Shown: piece by piece, positions 6,566 through 8,785 of the stretch
How positions within the stretch are numbered: the stretch's first letter is position 1
How the letters are laid out: the number at the start of each line of letters is the position of its first letter
Assembly: GCA_030597865.1 (NCBI GenBank)
Contig: JAUVQZ010000117.1
Coordinates: 1-8,785 of the forward strand
Source of the DNA: Pseudomonadota bacterium
GTDB lineage: Bacteria > Desulfobacterota > Desulfobulbia > Desulfobulbales > SURF-16
DNA length: 8,785 nt
Reading direction: 5' to 3'
Notes under the pieces: generated by a model
The model's database searches: none
What the model was told of the DNA's origin: nothing
Seen by the model: only the letters and a program-made list of their open reading frames with translations
Translations under genes and position numbers: made by a program

Positions 6566-6577
6566 CCTTTTTGTAGA
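6566..6577 (+). promoter_or_regulatory. Second copy of the CCTTTTTGTAGA motif, upstream of nifH
   Basis: These 12 bases are identical to 6220-6231 near the nifA promoter. The copy lies about 120 bp upstream of the nifH -24 element, a normal distance for a sigma-54 enhancer, and a CTACA (6606-6610) follows in inverse orientation 29 bases later. The function as an activator site is inference. Confidence 0.3.
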
Positions 6578-6695
6578 TTTTCTTCCAAAATGTCGGCAAC
6601 ACCACCTACAGGCCGCTGGCCAGGGCAGGGTCAAACAATCAGCCCACAGCCGACAAAGGCTTGCCAGCAAAGGGAATAGAAAAAATATCCACCTG

Positions 6696-6711
6696 TGGCA
6701 CAGCCCTTGAA
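6696..6711 (+). promoter_or_regulatory. Sigma-54 (-24/-12) promoter of nifH
   Basis: TGGCAC, five bases, then TTGAA. The -24 half is perfect and the spacing is exact. The -12 half has A where the consensus TTGCW has C. Transcription should start near 6721, leaving a leader of about 120 bases before nifH. It is expected to drive nifH, nifI1, nifI2, nifD and following genes under NifA. Confidence 0.75.
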
Positions 6712-6840
6712 ATGTCCTTGGCTGTAGCACACGGAAACAATGGGTAAACCTGTTTGGTGCAGGGGGGCCCGGAAGAAATAAGAACGGCTGCGATAATGAG
6801 AGAGAGCAGCCTCCACATTCTACTAAAAGGAGATGTAGAC

Positions 6841-7671
6841 ATGAGAAAAATAGCTATCTACGGCAAAGGCGGTATCGGCAAGTCCACCACCACCCAGAAC
6901 ATAGTGGCAGGGCTGGTCGAAATGGATCGCAAGATCATGGTGGTCGGCTGTGACCCCAAGGCAGACTCCACCCGTCTGCTCCTGGGCGGCCTGGCCCAGA
7001 AATCGGTTCTTGATACCCTGCGTGAGGAGGGCGAGGACGTCGAACTCGAGGATATCCGCAAGGAGGGCTATGGCGGCACCTGGTGTGTTGAGTCGGGTGG
7101 TCCTGAACCGGGGGTTGGTTGCGCCGGCCGCGGCATCATCACCTCCATTAATATGCTGGAGTCCCTAGGCGCCTACGAGGAGAGCGAGGCCCTGGACTAT
7201 GCCTTTTACGATGTGCTTGGCGACGTGGTCTGCGGCGGATTCGCCATGCCCATCCGCGATGGCAAGGCCGAGGAGATTTACATCGTTGTGTCAGGTGAGA
7301 TGATGGCCATGTACGCGGCCAACAACATCAGCAAGGGTATTGTCAAGTTTGCCGGTTCAGGCTCTGTGCGCCTGGGTGGCCTGATCTGTAACTCCCGCGC
7401 CGTGGACAATGAGGCGGAGATGATCGAGAAATTTGCCGCCAAGCTGGGCACCAAGATGATCCACTTTGTGCCCCGCAACAACGACGTGCAGCGGGCCGAG
7501 ATTAACCGCAAGACCGTTATCGAATGGAATCCCGAGGTCGATCAGGCCGAGGTCTACCGTGGCCTGGCCAGGGCCATTGATGACAACAAGGACTTTGTCA
7601 TCCCCACCCCCATGGAGATCGAGGTGCTTGAAGAGCTGCTCATGGAGTACGGCTTGATGGAAGCGGCCTAG
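6841..7671 (+). CDS. nifH: Nitrogenase iron protein NifH
   Basis: NifH is the dinitrogenase reductase: a homodimer with one [4Fe-4S] cluster that passes electrons to NifDK with ATP hydrolysis, and also acts in FeMo-co maturation. The 276 residues are full length. Visible are the P-loop GKGGIGKST (8-16), GCDPKADSTRLLLGG (36-50), the cluster cysteines Cys94 (in GVGCAGRGIIT) and Cys131 (in DVVCGGFAMP), and Arg97 at the position ADP-ribosylated by DraT in some species. AAGGAG at 6827-6832, 8 bases before the ATG, fixes the start; an in-frame ATG at 6754 lacks support. The text around residues 53-90 (AQKSVLDTLREEGEDVELED, then ESGGPEPG) resembles cluster III NifH of strict anaerobes. The nifI genes follow and the operon continues to nifD, which argues for molybdenum nitrogenase rather than Vnf or Anf. 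Confidence 0.98.
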   Translation: MRKIAIYGKGGIGKSTTTQNIVAGLVEMDRKIMVVGCDPKADSTRLLLGGLAQKSVLDTLREEGEDVELEDIRKEGYGGTWCVESGGPEPGVGCAGRGIITSINMLESLGAYEESEALDYAFYDVLGDVVCGGFAMPIRDGKAEEIYIVVSGEMMAMYAANNISKGIVKFAGSGSVRLGGLICNSRAVDNEAEMIEKFAAKLGTKMIHFVPRNNDVQRAEINRKTVIEWNPEVDQAEVYRGLARAIDDNKDFVIPTPMEIEVLEELLMEYGLMEAA

Positions 7672-7678
7672 CAGAATG

Positions 7679-7803
7679 TTGAAAAACTACTGCACTTGCT
7701 GATACTGCGTCGTAATTCGGCTTAGAATGCTCACGTACTAAAGTACGCTCCGCTTCTGCGCCCCATTACTCCTTGTCTCAGCTTCGCTCGTTACGTTTTT
7801 CAA
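7679..7803. repeat. 125-bp imperfect palindromic element after nifH (REP/MITE-like)
   Basis: The ends are TTGAAAAAC (7679-7687) and GTTTTTCAA (7795-7803), and the centre is CGTACT-AA-AGTACG (7734-7747). The arms between also partly match (for example CTGA.AC, GTAAT, AGAA) if short gaps are allowed. It starts 7 bp after the nifH stop and separates nifH from nifI1. It has no coding signal, and base content differs from the flanking genes. Its sequence is unrelated to the element at 4301-4463. Confidence 0.7.
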
Positions 7804-7836
7804 TCATCCTGAGCTTTGATTTAAACAGTAAACACC

Positions 7837-7866
7837 CTGGACTCCCCGCAAGGGCGGGGAGTCCAG
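7837..7866. other. Strong 13-bp stem-loop between nifH and nifI1
   Basis: CTGGACTCCCCGC (7837-7849) pairs perfectly with 7854-7866 around an AAGG tetraloop. An A/G-rich stretch follows instead of a T-run, so it is not a typical intrinsic terminator. In an mRNA it would protect the 3' end of a nifH message or slow polymerase, which fits the need for more NifH than downstream products. That role is inference. Confidence 0.75.
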
Positions 7867-7925
7867 AAAGAGAGAGATTAGATACGATGAGGCCCAGATG
7901 AGATGCCCATCGAGGAGAAAATAAA

Positions 7926-8282
7926 ATGTTAACAATGATTCGCTCAATTATTCGTCCTGAAAAAGCAGACGCTGTCCTGGCAGCCCTGATGGATGCCGGT
8001 TTTCCTGCTGTTACCAAATATGCCGTGGCCGGCCGCGGTAAACAACGGGGCATCAAGATCGGCGATGTCACCTATGATGAGCTGCCCAAGGTCATGCTGA
8101 TGAGCGTGGTCAATGGCGCAGACAAGGAGTTCGTCATCAATACCATCATGGACACGGCCCGCTCCCCAGGCAAGGGCGCCTTTGGTGACGGTAAGATCTT
8201 TGTCAGTGAGGTGGAGGAATCCTACACCATCAGTTCCGCCGTCAAGGAGACCGCAGCTGCATCTGAGGGGGTACCGGCATGA
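7926..8282 (+). CDS. nifI1: Nitrogenase PII-family regulator NifI1
   Basis: NifI1 and NifI2 form a PII-type complex that binds dinitrogenase and switches nitrogenase off after ammonium addition; 2-oxoglutarate relieves this (established in Methanococcus maripaludis). The 118 residues contain the PII N-terminal strand and helix (IRSIIRPEKADAVLAALMDAG, about 5-25), a T-loop region GRGKQRGIKIGDVTYDELPK (36-55) that carries the NifI1-type pattern, and the C-terminal PII signature GKGAFGDGKIFV (82-93) followed by VEESYTISS. AGGAG at 7913-7917, 8 bases before the ATG, sets the start. nifI1 is 254 bases beyond nifH and overlaps nifI2 by 4 bases (ATGA), indicating translational coupling and co-production. 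Position between nifH and nifD, together with these motifs, separates it from housekeeping GlnB/GlnK. Confidence 0.95.
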   Translation: MLTMIRSIIRPEKADAVLAALMDAGFPAVTKYAVAGRGKQRGIKIGDVTYDELPKVMLMSVVNGADKEFVINTIMDTARSPGKGAFGDGKIFVSEVEESYTISSAVKETAAASEGVPA

Positions 8283-8653
8283 AAGAGGTCATCGCCGTGG
8301 TGCGTATAAACATGATGAACCAGACCAAGCAGGCCCTCACCGATTGTGGCGTGGACGCCTTCTTTGCCCATGAGGCCCATGGCCGCGGACTGGGCTTTGT
8401 CAATCCAGAGATCCTGGAGGGGGCTGAGCAGGGCTACGAAGAAGCCGCCGCCCTGCTGGGTGAAAAGGGCAAACTCTACCCAAAACGCCTCCTGACCGCC
8501 GTGGTGGAAGACAGCATGGTGAGTTGCGTGGTTGAGACAATTATCAAGACAAACCAGACCGGCATGCCGGGCGACGGCAAGGTCTTTGTCGTGCCGCTGA
8601 CAGATGCGGTACGGGTAAGAACCGGTGAGACAGGTGAAAAATCCATCGCCTGA
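8279..8653 (+). CDS. nifI2: Nitrogenase PII-family regulator NifI2
   Basis: This is the partner of NifI1 in ammonium switch-off of nitrogenase. The 124 residues share the PII fold signals: MKEVIAVVRINMMNQTKQAL at the N-terminus, a T-loop region with HEAHGRGLGF (31-40) and an acidic-aromatic stretch to about 60, PKRLLTAVVEDSMVSCVVE (68-86), and GMPGDGKVFVVPL (95-107) replacing the GlnB GKIGDGKIF signature. The longer, divergent T-loop matches NifI2 rather than NifI1. The start ATG overlaps the nifI1 stop (ATGA). nifD starts 55 bases downstream, with no terminator in the gap, so the operon continues. Confidence 0.95.
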   Translation: MKEVIAVVRINMMNQTKQALTDCGVDAFFAHEAHGRGLGFVNPEILEGAEQGYEEAAALLGEKGKLYPKRLLTAVVEDSMVSCVVETIIKTNQTGMPGDGKVFVVPLTDAVRVRTGETGEKSIA

Positions 8654-8708
8654 TTTAAGGCTTTTTGCACGATAGTCCACAAGAGGCCTAACTATAAGGA
8701 GTAGTGAA

Positions 8709-8785
8709 ATGGCAACAGCAACCAAGAAAAAAATGGTGCAGTGGGACCCTGCCGATGTCAAAGCGGAATTGCTGAAGAAGTATCC
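8709..8785 (+). CDS. nifD: Dinitrogenase MoFe protein alpha chain NifD (5' end only)
   Basis: The first 25 codons are present and run off the window. The ATG has AAGGAG at 8696-8701, 7 bases upstream. The peptide begins MATATKKKMVQWDPADVKAE and ends at LLKKYP, resembling the N-terminus of NifD from cluster III nitrogenases (a VQW.PADIKEELLKKYP-like start, from memory). NifD holds FeMo-cofactor and, with NifK, reduces N2. No catalytic residue falls in this fragment, so the call rests on the N-terminal match and on following nifH-nifI1-nifI2. Confidence 0.88.
   Translation, partial: MATATKKKMVQWDPADVKAELLKKY

Larger units (their letters stand above)
6097..6840. other. Divergent nifA-nifH regulatory region without genes
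   Basis: These 744 bp separate divergent nifA and nifH. From left to right I see the nifA leader, a sigma-54 promoter, an IHF-like site, an inverted repeat TTGTAG-N17-CTACAA, a 9-bp tandem repeat, a large octamer-built hairpin, a second copy of a 12-bp T-rich motif, the nifH sigma-54 promoter and a leader of about 120 bases with a small stem (GGCTGC 6786-6791 / GCAGCC 6806-6811) before the nifH ribosome-binding site. I found no convincing small gene. Possible reading frames here translate the repeats and lack ribosome-binding sites. Confidence 0.8.

Noticed and set aside
6259..6605. Minus-strand frames of 68-109 residues encoding HKGTKAQR and SLCLCV stretches
   Set aside because: These are translations of the octamer inverted repeat at 6425-6494; they have no ribosome-binding site or family similarity.
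6572..6610. Canonical NifA enhancer (TGT-N10-ACA) upstream of nifH
   Set aside because: Each TGT from the octamer hairpin to the promoter was checked; none has ACA exactly 10 bases on (6591 gives ACC, 6572 gives CCA). Only the non-canonical motif remains.
6754..6840. N-terminal extension of NifH from an in-frame ATG at 6754
   Set aside because: NifH proteins begin with MRKIAIYGKGG-like sequence, and a strong AAGGAG precedes the ATG at 6841; the upstream part is leader.
1..8785. CRISPR array, tRNA or rRNA genes, transposase gene
   Set aside because: No regularly spaced direct repeats with spacers, no cloverleaf or rRNA-like stretches, and no transposase-like protein were seen on either strand.

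Overview
The window is a nitrogen-fixation island, most likely from an anaerobic Desulfobacterota (deltaproteobacterial sulfate- or sulfur-metabolising) chromosome. The basis is the gene order nifH-nifI1-nifI2-nifD, the cluster III-like NifH sequence, and GC-rich coding regions with dispersed palindromic repeats between genes. The taxon is an inference. Gene families were recognised from motifs alone, with no database search.

Layout, left to right. (1) 116-1321, plus strand: nifV, homocitrate synthase, which makes the organic ligand of FeMo-cofactor; a possible upstream gene end overlaps its start. (2) 4232-1290, minus strand: a compact molybdate operon, modE-like / modA / modB / modC, with overlapping or closely spaced genes. 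nifV and modC converge and overlap by 32 bp at their 3' ends. A good match to a ModE operator lies 3 bp upstream of the modE-like start codon. (3) 4301-4463: a 163-bp palindromic element (20-bp perfect ends, exact central symmetry) between the mod operon and nifA. (4) 6096-4465, minus strand: nifA, the sigma-54 activator (GAF, AAA+, HTH). (5) 6097-6840: a 744-bp divergent control region with a sigma-54 promoter for nifA, one for nifH, a shared 12-bp motif near both, and an octamer-repeat hairpin between them. (6) 6841-8785, plus strand: nifH, a second palindromic element, a strong stem-loop, nifI1, nifI2 and the first 25 codons of nifD.

How it fits together. NifA would activate the nifH-I1-I2-D... 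operon and possibly itself. NifI1/NifI2 are PII-family proteins that switch nitrogenase activity off when ammonium is available. ModABC imports molybdate for FeMo-co under the ModE-like repressor, and NifV supplies homocitrate. The window therefore combines catalyst, metal supply, cofactor ligand and two layers of regulation.

The protein-coding content is recognisable, and I see no wholly unknown protein system. The less explained material is in the non-coding DNA: two palindromic elements placed directly after the nifA and nifH stop codons, an octamer-built hairpin in the nifA-nifH regulatory region, two sigma-54 promoters without canonical NifA enhancer sites, and a one-domain ModE with an operator overlapping its own translation start.
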